Assembly (NCBI GenBank): GCA_965206975.1
Contig: OZ242253.1
Span: forward strand, 3,589,535 to 3,653,534
DNA from: JAAXGI01 sp965206975
GTDB lineage: Bacteria; Gemmatimonadota; Gemmatimonadetes; Longimicrobiales; Gaopeijiaceae
Direction: 5' to 3'
DNA length: 64,000 bases
Shown here: positions 54,723-63,755 of the stretch, piece after piece
Layout of the letters: each line of letters opens with the position of its first letter
How positions within the stretch are numbered: position 1 is the first letter of the stretch
Position numbers and translations under genes: made by a program
The notes under the pieces: model-generated
Seen by the model: only the letters and a program-made list of their open reading frames with translations
Told to the model about the DNA's origin: nothing
Databases searched by the model: none

Positions 54723-56045
54723 ATGGCCAACTTCGAGACCCTCGAGCCAGACTGGCTCCCGTTTCCGGAGGCACTACGGCGCATGGGCGCACTCTCCACT
54801 TCCCGTTCTCCCGTGGAGCTGCCCCTGAGCGCGTCTCTGGGACTCGCCCTCGCGGGGGAAGTCGTCGCCCGACTCACGCTCCCCCCGGGGCCGACGTCGC
54901 ATATGGACGGCTACGCGCTCCGGGCGGCGGATGTCACCTTCCTTCCCGGGTCGCGGAGCTCACAGCCTCTCGATGTTCTCGGATCGGTCCGGCCCGGTAC
55001 CCCCTTCGAAGGTGCACTTCCGCCGGGGAAAGCCGTCCGCATCATGACTGGAGCTCTTCTACCGGCTGGTGCGGACACGATCGCTCCCGTCGAGGATACG
55101 GACCGCGAGCTCACGGCACCCGGATCCGTGCGGATCGAGGGAGGGCCCGAAGGCGCGGAGCCCGTCCGGCGTGGACGATACGTCCGCCCCCCCGGCGAAG
55201 AGATGAGCGCTGGAGACCTGCTCGCGGACGCGGGAGCAAGCATTACCCCGCACCTCCTCACCCTCCTGGCCGCGACGGGAGAGCCCGCGGTGCGGGTGTA
55301 TCCGGCCCCGCGTGTCGCTCTGATCGTAACCGGAGACGAGCTGGTCGAGACGGGCAACCCGGCGGCGCTCCGGGGCGGCATCTTCCGGGCCGACATCATC
55401 TCCCCCACCCTCCCGCCCCTGATTGAGAGTGCCGGTGCCGTCCCTCTTGCACCGGTGCGCGTGGGAGACAACGTCCGGGAACTCGAAACGGCCCTGAAGG
55501 AGGCCTCGAGCCGGGCGGACCTGATCGTGACCACGGGCGGGGCCTCGATGGGTGAGGCCGACCTGGTGAAGCGCGTCCTCGACGACCTGGGCTACGAGCT
55601 CGACTTCTGGCGGGTCCTGATGCGGCCGGGGAGTCCGGTCAGTCTCGGGCACCTCCCCGGATCCACGGACCGGCCCCCCGTGCCCGTGCTCGGCCTCCCG
55701 GGGAACCCCGTTTCTGCCCTCGTCACCTTCCTGACGCTCGCCTACCCGGCCATCCGCGCGCTGGGGGGGCATCTCCGCCTTCATCTCCCATGCCTTCAGG
55801 CGGTTGCGAAGTGCGGTTTCGGCGGCCCGGCCCGGCTGACCCGCTTTTTTCGGGTCCGGCTAGAACCGGAGCACTCGGGCAGCGCTTCGGCCCACCTCCC
55901 CGCTGATCAGGGCTCAGGCGTGATCCGAAGCATGGCGCTCGCCGATGGCCTTGCTTTCGTCGGTGCCGGCACCCCGGAGGTGCAGGCCGGGGAGCGGATC
56001 CCGGTCCTTCTCCTTCCCCACGTTGCCTGGAGCGCCGCACCGTGA
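54723..56045 (+). CDS. moeA: Molybdopterin molybdenumtransferase
   Basis: 440 aa. Inserts molybdate into adenylylated molybdopterin. Domains: MoeA N/linker (PGPTSHMDGYALRAADV, VRIMTGALLPAGADTIAPVE), the MoCF-binding domain (ALIVTGDELVETGNPAALRG, IVTTGGASMGEADLVKRVLD, RPGSPVSLG, VLGLPGNPVSALVTFLTLAY) and the C-terminal domain IV (QGSGVIRSMALADGLAFV). Full length. moaC lies at 40.3 kb on the same strand. Confidence 0.94.
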   Translation: MANFETLEPDWLPFPEALRRMGALSTSRSPVELPLSASLGLALAGEVVARLTLPPGPTSHMDGYALRAADVTFLPGSRSSQPLDVLGSVRPGTPFEGALPPGKAVRIMTGALLPAGADTIAPVEDTDRELTAPGSVRIEGGPEGAEPVRRGRYVRPPGEEMSAGDLLADAGASITPHLLTLLAATGEPAVRVYPAPRVALIVTGDELVETGNPAALRGGIFRADIISPTLPPLIESAGAVPLAPVRVGDNVRELETALKEASSRADLIVTTGGASMGEADLVKRVLDDLGYELDFWRVLMRPGSPVSLGHLPGSTDRPPVPVLGLPGNPVSALVTFLTLAYPAIRALGGHLRLHLPCLQAVAKCGFGGPARLTRFFRVRLEPEHSGSASAHLPADQGSGVIRSMALADGLAFVGAGTPEVQAGERIPVLLLPHVAWSAAP

Positions 56046-56078
56046 CGCGGGCCTGGTGACGGTGAGGAGGAAAGCCCA

Positions 56079-56579
56079 ATGAGTGGACGAAGAGATCCGC
56101 GGAGGCCACATCACCAGAACGGCCTTCCACGCCTTCTTCTGTCCTCGCTCCTCGCACTCGGCACGGCCGGCTGCATGGTGCCTCGCTGGCCAGTCCAAGA
56201 CCTGCTCACCTCACCCTTCGGGCTTCGGTGGGACGGTATCCTGCCCGACCTCCATGCCGGCGTCGACATTCGGGCCGCGGAGGGAACGCCCGTTCGAACG
56301 ATGGCCGATGGCCGGGTTCGCTACGCGGGATGGATGGATGGATACGGGAATGTTGTATGGGTGGATCACCCCGGCGGAGTGACGTCCGTCTACGCGCACC
56401 TATCGGATATCGAGGTCACAGTGGGGAGTACGGTCCGAGCCGACGACCTGGTGGGGATGAGCGGGAGTACGGGACTCGTGACCGGCCCACACCTCCACTT
56501 CGAGGTCTGGAAGGCGGGGCGGCAGGTGGACCCCGTCTCGTACCTGGGTGGGAGACCCTCCGAGGCAGCCCTGCCGTAG
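56079..56579 (+). CDS. M23-family metallopeptidase, probable lipoprotein
   Basis: 166 aa. The signal peptide ends LLALGTAGC, a lipobox-like site with Cys about residue 32. The single LytM/M23 domain has zinc ligands in LHAGVDIRAAEGTPV (HxxxD) and GPHLHFEVWKAGRQVDP (HxH), with YGNVVWVDHPGGVTSVYAHL between. It probably cuts peptidoglycan peptides or has a cell-wall role in the periplasm. GAGGAGGAAA lies about 8 nt before ATG 56079. Confidence 0.9.
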   Translation: MSGRRDPRRPHHQNGLPRLLLSSLLALGTAGCMVPRWPVQDLLTSPFGLRWDGILPDLHAGVDIRAAEGTPVRTMADGRVRYAGWMDGYGNVVWVDHPGGVTSVYAHLSDIEVTVGSTVRADDLVGMSGSTGLVTGPHLHFEVWKAGRQVDPVSYLGGRPSEAALP

Positions 56580-56867
56580 CCTGGGGTCGCGACAAGCGAT
56601 CACTCGCCCGCCGGAGAGGGAGGCGCGCCCCGATCTCGGCCACATCCCGGTCACCAACGGGCCAAGGCCTGAGCGTGTCGGCCTGCTTCAGCTCACGGGT
56701 AGTCTGTCCTCACAGTGCGGCGATCCCGCACGCCCCGACATGGCCGTTGAACTCATCCCGGATACGCTCGGGTCCTCAATCTGCACTGCGTGCTCAAGAC
56801 CCGGGCGGCGCCGGGGGCTATTCGATCCCAGCGGGATGCGTCTCCGCCGCGTGCGACGAAGGGCGTC

Positions 56868-58280
56868 CTAGCAGCCCGTGGAAGAAGTGGGTTTCCAGAG
56901 CGTCGGGTGAAGGAGTGGGACCAGGGCCGAGGCGGGGGTGAGTGTGTGCCGATGTCGGATCTTGTAGCCTAAAGACCCGACCATTGGGCCGAACGGGCCG
57001 ATCTGGCGGCAAAAGCGGCGAAGAATGGGTAAGACGGTGGTGCTGACGTGGCATGCGAGTGCGGCGCCCTGCAGGCCGCGGGGGGTGCCAAAGCCGAAAC
57101 GCTTGCGCATCAGGAGCCCGAGGTTGAAGGCGGCAGCCTGAAGGAGCATCCGTTTTCGAATCTCCTCCTGCCCACGGACGTGGACGCGGCGGAGTCCTCC
57201 GGTCCCCAGCATGTGTGCGAACCCCCGCTCCAGCTTCTCGCCGCGCTGGCGCAGCAGCCGCTTTCCCCGGTTGCCGCGGATCCGCCGCCGGTTGGCGTAG
57301 GTCGGCTTCTGCGCGTCCCGGTTCCGCTTCCACTTCCGGCGGCCGCGGTCGGGCTCGCTCACGTAGCTCCGCTGCCCCCGGTCTCTCAGCTCCGTCATCG
57401 TCTGGTTCGAGTGGTAGCCCTTGTCGGCCACCACTTCCCTCGGCTCCACGCCCACCTCCGCCAGCTGCCGCTCCGCCTCGTCCAGCGTCACCGGCAGCGA
57501 GGCCGTGTCTCCGCCGTCCATCGTCTGAACCGTCGCCGCCACGACCGCGCCGGTCTCCATATCCGGGTCGACCGCCTGCTCGAACTTGTGCGCCAGGCGC
57601 GTCCTGCCGTCCTTCATCTTCGTGATCCGCGCCTCCGGGTCGTGCGGATGCGCCCACTCCTGGTTCGAGCCCTTCTTCGGACGCTTCCGGTCCAGCTTCG
57701 CGAGGTCTTCCCGCGCCGGCGTCTCGATCCCCGACGCCCGCGCCACCCCCTCCAGCCACTCCTCGTAGCCGGTCCCGTCGTCGCGCCGCACGATCGTGCG
57801 CATCGCCGCGTTCGCCTCCAGCGTCGTCGCGTCCACGCCCAGCGTCTTGCCGCTCAGAAGACCCGACGCCCGCAGCACCTCCAGCACCCGGGCGAACACC
57901 GCCTCGTGGGCCTCCAGGCTCAGCCGCTTCCGCGTCTTCGACAGGCTCGAATGCTCCGGCGGGTTGTTCGCCAGCCCGCAGCCCAGAAACTCACGCAGCG
58001 AAATCGAGTCCGCACACCGCCACGCAATCCCCCGCTCCGAGCCGATCCCTTCCAGATACCCCACCATCAGCATCCGGAAATACACCCCGGGCGCAATGCC
58101 CGGCCGGCCCCGCTTCTCCGCATAGAACTCCCGGCACGTCTCTTCCGCAAAGTCGTCGAAACCCTCCTCCTCAAGCAGCCTGTTCAGCGCACGGTAGAAG
58201 GGGTTGCCCAGCGCGCGGATCTCGCTGGCCGCCACGAATAACTCCTGCTGTCGCCCCTTGCGCCGCTTGCCTATCGCCAT
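56868..58280 (-). CDS. IS1182/IS5-like DDE transposase (copy 2)
   Basis: 470 aa, the same protein as the transposase at 6098-7510, here on the opposite strand. The same D150, D286, E351 are present. As in copy 1 the reading frame runs through the terminal repeat, and its final TGC and TAG codons use the CTAG of the target duplication. Confidence 0.92.
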   Translation of the reverse strand: MAIGKRRKGRQQELFVAASEIRALGNPFYRALNRLLEEEGFDDFAEETCREFYAEKRGRPGIAPGVYFRMLMVGYLEGIGSERGIAWRCADSISLREFLGCGLANNPPEHSSLSKTRKRLSLEAHEAVFARVLEVLRASGLLSGKTLGVDATTLEANAAMRTIVRRDDGTGYEEWLEGVARASGIETPAREDLAKLDRKRPKKGSNQEWAHPHDPEARITKMKDGRTRLAHKFEQAVDPDMETGAVVAATVQTMDGGDTASLPVTLDEAERQLAEVGVEPREVVADKGYHSNQTMTELRDRGQRSYVSEPDRGRRKWKRNRDAQKPTYANRRRIRGNRGKRLLRQRGEKLERGFAHMLGTGGLRRVHVRGQEEIRKRMLLQAAAFNLGLLMRKRFGFGTPRGLQGAALACHVSTTVLPILRRFCRQIGPFGPMVGSLGYKIRHRHTLTPASALVPLLHPTLWKPTSSTGC

Positions 58281-58367
58281 CGCCGTCCTCCCTCGCTCAG
58301 ACCCCGGTTCACCTGGAATCTAACTCACTCATACAACGGCTACAGGAAGGACTTTTTCCACGGGCTG
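56872..58367 (-). mobile_element. IS1182/IS5-like insertion sequence, copy 2 (1496 bp)
   Basis: Same length, ends and transposase as the element at 6011-7506, in inverse orientation, with CTAG on both sides (56868-56871, 58368-58371). The left flank (56580-56867) holds no gene; the right flank also lacks an intact gene, so no disrupted target could be rebuilt. The near identity of the copies indicates recent transposition. Confidence 0.92.
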
Positions 58368-58371
58368 CTAG

Positions 58372-58868
58372 GGCCCGCCGTCATCCGTCATCGTCATGCC
58401 CACCGGCTACGGACGTCCCGCCGGCACCCCGCGCGGGCGACTCCCGAGCGCCACCGTAAAGGTTTCGTCGTCCTCGTCTGCGTTCTACCTCGTCTCGCCT
58501 GACCCGTGCCGCGGAATTCACCGCTCACAATCGCAACACCCGTGAGCGCACCGCAGCCACCCTTGGCCGTGTCTGGAGTGAGGACGGGTGGGACCGTCGC
58601 GATCTCACCCAGCGCCCGGGACCGCACCGCCGCCACGTTACCGCTCTCCCCATCATCCACCGGGGTCGATGCGGCCGAGAGCGCCACCGTCAGCGGCTGG
58701 TGTCGTCACGCCGCGGGTGCCCAACTGCTCCCCCATGCTCGCCGGAGCGGAGGCGAAGGCCACGACCAGCTCCGCCAGCGCGGCGTGCTATCATGGCCCC
58801 TGATGATATGCCCGTGCCACCGTGCAGCCGCAACGGACCTCGGGGACGGGGGGTCCACAGCGCCACGC
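58372..58868. other. Stretch without a recognisable gene
   Basis: Several frames are open on both strands. One rightward frame starting near 58506 has Ser/Thr/Ala-rich sequence (PPLAVSGVRTGGTVAISPSA) but no clear domain. I see no repeat or RNA gene. It may be decayed sequence next to the insertion. Confidence 0.35.
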
Positions 58869-59528
58869 TCACGGGAGCACTTCGCGCGATGCCGCGCTTG
58901 CGGCTCTTCCCCTCGAGACGTCCGGGTGGCCCTCGAGATAGAACCGGAGCGGCCAGTCCGCCGCCTCCCGGATCCCGACCCGACCCGTCACGACGACCCG
59001 GCCGGTGGCAGGACGCTCGACTCGGACGAGGAGGAGGGGGTCCTTCTCACAAGAGTGCCAGTTCAGTGTGCCATCGATCCCGAGCGCCTCGCAGAGGCGT
59101 GCCGGACCATTCGTCAGATCCCTCTCGCGCCCTCGGCGAAGGCGCATCTGACCTATCCCGAACTCGGGCTCAATCGCCCGAATCAGGACGGCCTGGGGAT
59201 CTTCCTCTTCCCCAACCACGACGTTGAAGCACCAGTGCATGCCGTATATGAAATACACGTAGGCGATGCCGGGCGGACCGAACATGGGGGCATTCCGAGG
59301 GGTCCGCCCGATCCGTTCCGAGGCGTGAGATGCGGGGTCCAAGAGGCCGAGGTACGCCTCCGTCTCGACGATTCGCCCGCCGACGACAACGCCGTGGACG
59401 GTCGAGATCAGGTACGAGCCGAGAAGCTCCCGCGCCGCCCTCTCCGCACCTCCCGCGAGCATCGTCGATCCCGCCGGTTCTCCCCCTGGGACGAGGGATC
59501 TCCAGCTATCGCGAGGCGGAGTGGTCAC
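58869..59528 (-). CDS. 3-methyladenine DNA glycosylase, AAG/MPG type
   Basis: 219 aa. Base-excision repair enzyme that removes alkylated purines. Family signatures: ARELLGSYLIS, the catalytic Glu in GRIVETEAYLG, DPASHASERIGRTPRNAPMF, GPPGIAYVYFIYGMHWCFNV, VLIRAIEPEFG and LTNGPARLCEALGI. Start is GTG 59528 behind GAGGCGGGC. It stands 42 bp downstream of the NYN gene on the same strand and could share its transcript. Confidence 0.93.
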   Translation of the reverse strand: MTTPPRDSWRSLVPGGEPAGSTMLAGGAERAARELLGSYLISTVHGVVVGGRIVETEAYLGLLDPASHASERIGRTPRNAPMFGPPGIAYVYFIYGMHWCFNVVVGEEEDPQAVLIRAIEPEFGIGQMRLRRGRERDLTNGPARLCEALGIDGTLNWHSCEKDPLLLVRVERPATGRVVVTGRVGIREAADWPLRFYLEGHPDVSRGRAASAASREVLP

Positions 59529-59570
59529 GCCCGCCTCGACGCTGGAAGTCGAGGTGCGGCCAGCTGTGGA

Positions 59571-61133
59571 TCAGCCCTCGAGGTCGCTCCCGCTCCGGGT
59601 CCGCCGCCCCCGCCTTCCGCGCGGCTTCACAGCCTCAATGGCCTCACTGGGTGTGGATTCGGAGGCGGAGGCCGCAACCTCGGGCTCGCTGGTATCCTGC
59701 GCCGGGCCGTGACGCTCGATCCGGCGCTGATGGTCAGCCCTCCACCCGGCCAGGACCTGCGCCGCTCGAGCGGGCGGTAGGATCTCCGCCACGCGAGACG
59801 GGTTCGTCTCGAGTACGTGGAAGAGTTCATCGCCAAGCGCATCCACAAGCGTCTCGGCCGTTCTCTTCCCGACGCCACCGTAGGAGTTGCTCAGGTACTT
59901 GACGATCGGCTCCCGGCCCGAGGGGAGGCGAAGAAGCTCGGGATCAACGACCGCAGTCGAGCCCAGTGCGATCTGCAGGATCCCGTCCTCACCCTTCCGG
60001 AGCTGGATGACACCGTCCGCCTCTGCGCGCTGCAGGAACTTCGAGAACTTGGGAAACCCGAGGTTCCCTTCGCTGAACCCTTGCTGGAGCACCAGCATGC
60101 GGCGCTTCACGTCCGAGTCGCGTGCGGAATCGCCCTCCACATCCCGGAGGAGCTCGCCGGCAGCCTCCCGAAGGAGGTCGTACGCGGCCTCCAGCGTCGC
60201 GGCGGTGGGGCTTCCTCCATCTGCGCCCGTGAGGGCATCGTCCGCCTCGGCCTGAGCCTCAGGCGGCTTCGCGTCCCGGGGGGCGCGCCGCGCCTCCGGC
60301 CTCTTCTCCTCACGCGGTCCGCGTCCCCGCGTCGGCCCCTCACCGCGCTTCCCACGCGCCGGGTCCAGAATCTCGTACTGCCCGTTCTCCATCCTCTGGA
60401 TCGCGACGATACCTCTCCCGGCCGCCTCCGCCATGAATTTCGAGAACTTGGCGAATCCGAGACCCTTCTCGTCGAAGCTCTGGTCGAGCTCCAGCATCAC
60501 CTGCTTCAGGCGATCCGACCGCATCACGTCGCCCCGCCGGCCCATCTGCTCGATGGCTTGCTCGACGAGCTTCCACGGATCGGCCGGCGCGCCGGCCCCC
60601 TCGTCCGCCTTGGTGAGTCCAGAGAGCGACGTGTACGAGTAGTACTCGTCGCAGTTCTGAACGAGGATGTCCGACGACGACTCCTGCATCCCCACTCCGA
60701 TCACGTACTTCCCGTATTCCTTGAGCTTGAGGACGAGGGAGGAGAAGTCCGAGTCACCGGTAAGGAGGATGAAGGTGCCGATCTCCGGACGCGTGAAGAC
60801 GAGCTCCATCCCATCGATCGCCATCCGGATGTCGGTGGCATTCTTCTTGTTGCTCCCGTAGGCAGGCGCGAAGATCAGATCGATCGAGGCCTTCGAGAGC
60901 GGTACGATGTACTGCGGGTAGCGGCGCCAGTCCGCGTACGCCCGCTGGACGGTGACCTTCCCGCGGATCACGTCGGAGCCGAGGAGCGTCTTGAGCTCCT
61001 TCGAGAGATCGCTTCGGATCCCCATCGTGACGTTGTCGAAGTCGATGAGAAGCGCAGCGTTGGGCGAACCGCCCGACTGCAGAGCGGGAGAGGCCCCCTC
61101 GATGTGGGGAGCCTTGGAGAAGGGAAAACTCAT
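59571..61133 (-). CDS. NYN-domain protein with two OST-HTH/LOTUS domains and a C-terminal HhH-like region
   Basis: 520 aa. The N-terminal NYN/LabA-type PIN nuclease fold (about 25-170) has acidic residues in ALLIDFDNVTMG (D31, D33) and LLTGDSDFSSLVLKLKEYGK. The first OST-HTH is about 185-262 (DRLKQVMLELDQSFDEKGLG, FAKFSKFMAEAAGRGIVAI). An acidic/basic linker with Arg-Gly-Pro repeats is about 265-305. The second OST-HTH is about 315-395 (NLGFPKFSKFLQRAEADGVI). A helix-hairpin-helix-like segment is about 408-450 (YLSNSYGGVGKRTAETLVDA). The tail is basic. Such proteins are predicted RNA nucleases or RNA-binding regulators. ATG 61133; a dyad overlaps its leader. Confidence 0.88.
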   Translation of the reverse strand: MSFPFSKAPHIEGASPALQSGGSPNAALLIDFDNVTMGIRSDLSKELKTLLGSDVIRGKVTVQRAYADWRRYPQYIVPLSKASIDLIFAPAYGSNKKNATDIRMAIDGMELVFTRPEIGTFILLTGDSDFSSLVLKLKEYGKYVIGVGMQESSSDILVQNCDEYYSYTSLSGLTKADEGAGAPADPWKLVEQAIEQMGRRGDVMRSDRLKQVMLELDQSFDEKGLGFAKFSKFMAEAAGRGIVAIQRMENGQYEILDPARGKRGEGPTRGRGPREEKRPEARRAPRDAKPPEAQAEADDALTGADGGSPTAATLEAAYDLLREAAGELLRDVEGDSARDSDVKRRMLVLQQGFSEGNLGFPKFSKFLQRAEADGVIQLRKGEDGILQIALGSTAVVDPELLRLPSGREPIVKYLSNSYGGVGKRTAETLVDALGDELFHVLETNPSRVAEILPPARAAQVLAGWRADHQRRIERHGPAQDTSEPEVAASASESTPSEAIEAVKPRGRRGRRTRSGSDLEG

Positions 61134-61137
61134 TTAA

Positions 61138-61152
61138 GTGACTTTAACTCAC
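61138..61152. promoter_or_regulatory. Dyad GTGA-N7-TCAC before the NYN gene
   Basis: The inverted repeat lies 4-19 bases before the ATG, where a ribosome site would be; none is visible. It may be an operator, or simply an AT-rich leader. Confidence 0.25.
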
Positions 61153-61258
61153 GCAGCATGGAAACGATCGTGCCGCGAGACCTCCCCACCCGCGCCCCGT
61201 CGTCCCCGAGGAAAGGGGCCTTACGAGCAGGGTCGGGTCGGGGAAGTCCCCCGGGGCG

Positions 61259-61994
61259 TCAACTGACCGGGTGAAGGCAGGCCTCCTCCAAGAGGCGCAC
61301 CAATTCGACCCGGCGGACCTTCCCGGTTCCCGTCATGGGGAATTCCTCAAGGAAGAGGACTCAAGCCGGGACCTTGTGGTAGGCGAGATTCTCACCGTAC
61401 CACTCCCCGATCTCCTCTTCGGTGACGATCACCCCTTCCACGGGAACTACCGAGGCACACACTGCTTCCCCCCAAGAACTCGTCCTGAAGCCCTAGGACT
61501 GCGGACTTGCTGACCGCAGGGTGGGCGTGCAGCCGATCCTCGATCTCCCTCGGATAGACGTTCGAACCGTAGCGGATGATAACGCCCTCGCGGCGACCCA
61601 CCAAACGCACGTACCCGTCGTCGTCCACGATCCCGATGTCGCCCGTGTGAAAGTGCCCGCTCCCGGTGAAGCACTCCGACGTCTCGCCGGGCTGCCGGTA
61701 GTAGCCCCGTATCACTCCCGGGTCGAGGGGAACCGCGACGGCACCTAGCCCGGCGGTCGCAACGAGCGAGATGACGAATTCGGGGCACCGAGGGAGTAGG
61801 ATCGCGACCCGGTCCCCGGCCCCGACCCCTAGACCCGAGAGTGACGCCGCGAACGCCTCGACCCGGAGCTCGACCTGCGCGAGGGCGAGGCTTCCGCTTC
61901 ATCCGATTTGGAAGGGGTCCTGTGGGTTGATCGTTGCACGGTGGGAGAGGAGTTGAGAGACGCTAAAGTCACGAAAGCGCTCAGGGAGCACCAT
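61259..61994 (-). pseudogene. Acyl-CoA synthetase (AMP-binding) pseudogene with internal deletion
   Basis: ATG 61994, with GGAGGTGA upstream, starts MVLPERFRDFSVSQLLSHRA, then a frame break near 61900. The reading continues AQVELRVEAFAASLSGLGVG, AGDRVAILLPRCPEFVISLV, GAVAVPLDPG and passes directly to VIRGYYRQPGETSECFTGSG, HFHTGDIGIVDDDGYVRLVG, RREGVIIRYGSNVYPREIED. The AMP-binding core of about 300 residues between PLDPG and VIRGYY is missing. After VCLGS the frame breaks again; another frame gives VEGVIVTEEEIGEW, AYHKVPA, an in-frame stop, then VLFLEEFPMTGTGKVRRVEL with the catalytic Lys, ending at 61259. Three separate lesions make this a clear pseudogene. Confidence 0.85.
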
Positions 61995-62066
61995 GTCACC
62001 TCCGGCGAGATCGGCCAAACCGGAACTGTGGATGCGGCAGACGTATCGAAGGAGCCCATATCCGCG

Positions 62067-63200
62067 TCAAACCGAGCCGGGGAATTCCCCCGCAAGAAAC
62101 GCCCCGACGACCGAGCGACCGAGTTCCCGGCTCCAGCCCTCCCGGCGGTCCACCCTTCCGATCTCGGACAGCAGCACGTAGCGAGAGACACCGCTTCGCA
62201 CCTTCTTGTCGAGCAACGACAACTCGATCAATGCCTCAGGATCGGGTCGATCGCTCGCCTCGGTCGGAAGCTCGGCCCGGGCGAGCACGTCCGCGATACG
62301 CTCGGAGACGCCGCTCTTCGTCACACCGAGACACTCCCCCAAACGGGCCTCGAGCACCATCCCGATCGCCACGGCGGACCCGTGAGGCAGACCGAAGTCG
62401 GACTCGGCCTCGAGGGCGTGCCCGAGGGTGTGGCCGAAATTTAGGATTTGGCGCATCCCGGCTTCTCTCTCGTCCTCGCTGACCACATGGGCCTTGAGTT
62501 CGGCGGACCGCCTCACGAGCGAGACCGTGACGCCGGGATCGCCTCCGAGGAGGTCTTCGGCCCGCGCGTTGATCCAGGAGAAGTACTCGGGGTCCAGAAT
62601 CGCCCCGTGCTTGATCGCCTCGGCGAGTCCTTGGCTTCGCTCCGACCGGGGGAGCGTGAGGGAGAGATCCGGGTCCGCCAGAACGAAGCGCGGGGGATGA
62701 AAGGCCCCGACCAGGTTCTTCCCGGCCGGTACGTCCACTCCCGTCTTTCCCCCGACGGAGGCGTCCACCATGGCGACGAGGGACGTGGGGATCTGTACAA
62801 CGGGGATGCCCCGCATGTAGGTCGCGGCAACGAACCCGGCGAGGTCGCCGGCTACGCCCCCGCCGAGAGCGATGACGCATCCGTCGCGGCCCAGTCCCGT
62901 AGCGAGAAGCGAGTCCGTGAGTCGGGACCACTGAGCGCGGTTCTTGCTCTGCTCTCCGGGCTCGAAGGTGTGGACCGTGAGCGGCCGATCGAGGCCCGAG
63001 CACGCCTGCTGCACCCGGTCGCCGTGAAGCCCGTAGACCCGGGCGTCCGCGATCAGTGCATACTCGTGTGCGGGGCTCCACCTCGCGAGCAACTCCGGGA
63101 GCTCGACGAGGCTGCCCCGGCCGATGCGCACCACATACGAGCCCGCGGAGGTTGTAACCTTGATCTCCCCCGTCTGCGCACCGGACGCCGAGTGCAGCAT
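62067..63200 (-). CDS. aroB: 3-dehydroquinate synthase
   Basis: 377 aa. Second step of the shikimate pathway, NAD and metal dependent. Signatures: FEPGEQSKNRAQWSRLTDSL, CVIALGGGVAGDLAGFVAAT, YMRGIPVVQIPTSLVAMVDA, SVGGKTGVDVPAGKNLVGAF, LAEAIKHGAILD, zinc His in LNFGHTLGHALEAESDF and LPHGSAVAIGMVLEARLG. Starts 6 bp after the folK stop. Confidence 0.95.
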   Translation of the reverse strand: MLHSASGAQTGEIKVTTSAGSYVVRIGRGSLVELPELLARWSPAHEYALIADARVYGLHGDRVQQACSGLDRPLTVHTFEPGEQSKNRAQWSRLTDSLLATGLGRDGCVIALGGGVAGDLAGFVAATYMRGIPVVQIPTSLVAMVDASVGGKTGVDVPAGKNLVGAFHPPRFVLADPDLSLTLPRSERSQGLAEAIKHGAILDPEYFSWINARAEDLLGGDPGVTVSLVRRSAELKAHVVSEDEREAGMRQILNFGHTLGHALEAESDFGLPHGSAVAIGMVLEARLGECLGVTKSGVSERIADVLARAELPTEASDRPDPEALIELSLLDKKVRSGVSRYVLLSEIGRVDRREGWSRELGRSVVGAFLAGEFPGSV

Positions 63201-63206
63201 TCTCGC

Positions 63207-63755
63207 CTAGCCCCGTGAGGAAGTCCCTGTATCCACGCACCCGGAAGAGGGGGGCACGCCGACCACAGAGACGCTTGCCGGGAGCGGGCCAGGCCACGTG
63301 AGACCCCGAAGCTCTCGGCCCGTCATGGGATCCACCATGTCGCCAGCTACCTCCGGGACCAGGCGGGAGACGAAGGGCCGTTCGGACCACCGCGGGTGCG
63401 GCACGCGGAGCTCGGCCGAATCGATCACCTCTGATCCGAAGAAGATAATGTCCACGTCCAGCGTCCGGGCGCCCCGTCGGGTCGAGCGGACCCGTCCCGC
63501 GGAGCTTTCCACCGCCCGGGCCAGCTCCAGGAGGGCGTGGGGATCCCGGTCCGTCCGGCCCCGCAGCACCAGATTCAGGAAATCCGGTTGCGGGGGGGCA
63601 GGGAGCCAGACGGGCGACTCCACGATCCTCGAGACCGCTTCGATCGACACTGAGCACGCGAGATCGTGAATGCCCCGTTCGAGGTGCGACAAGCGGTCGC
63701 CCAAGTTCGATCCGAGGGAGAGGATGAAGGGGGTACCCGGCTGAATTCGGCTCAC
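63207..63755 (-). CDS. folK: 2-amino-4-hydroxy-6-hydroxymethyldihydropteridine pyrophosphokinase
   Basis: 182 aa. Transfers pyrophosphate from ATP to the pterin in folate synthesis. Signatures: FILSLGSNLGDRLSHLERGI, SPVWLPAPPQPDFLNLVLRG, and RTLDVDIIFFGSEVIDSAEL with RVPHPRWSERPFVSRLVPEV. GTG 63755 is chosen because GGGAGGGC lies about 6 nt upstream and the family N-terminus starts there; the frame is open to 63896. Followed at once by aroB. Confidence 0.92.
   Translation of the reverse strand: MSRIQPGTPFILSLGSNLGDRLSHLERGIHDLACSVSIEAVSRIVESPVWLPAPPQPDFLNLVLRGRTDRDPHALLELARAVESSAGRVRSTRRGARTLDVDIIFFGSEVIDSAELRVPHPRWSERPFVSRLVPEVAGDMVDPMTGRELRGLTWPGPLPASVSVVGVPPSSGCVDTGTSSRG

Noticed and set aside
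58506..59780. 424-codon rightward frame
   Set aside because: Covers the glycosylase antisense; only its first part lies in gene-free sequence and shows no domain.
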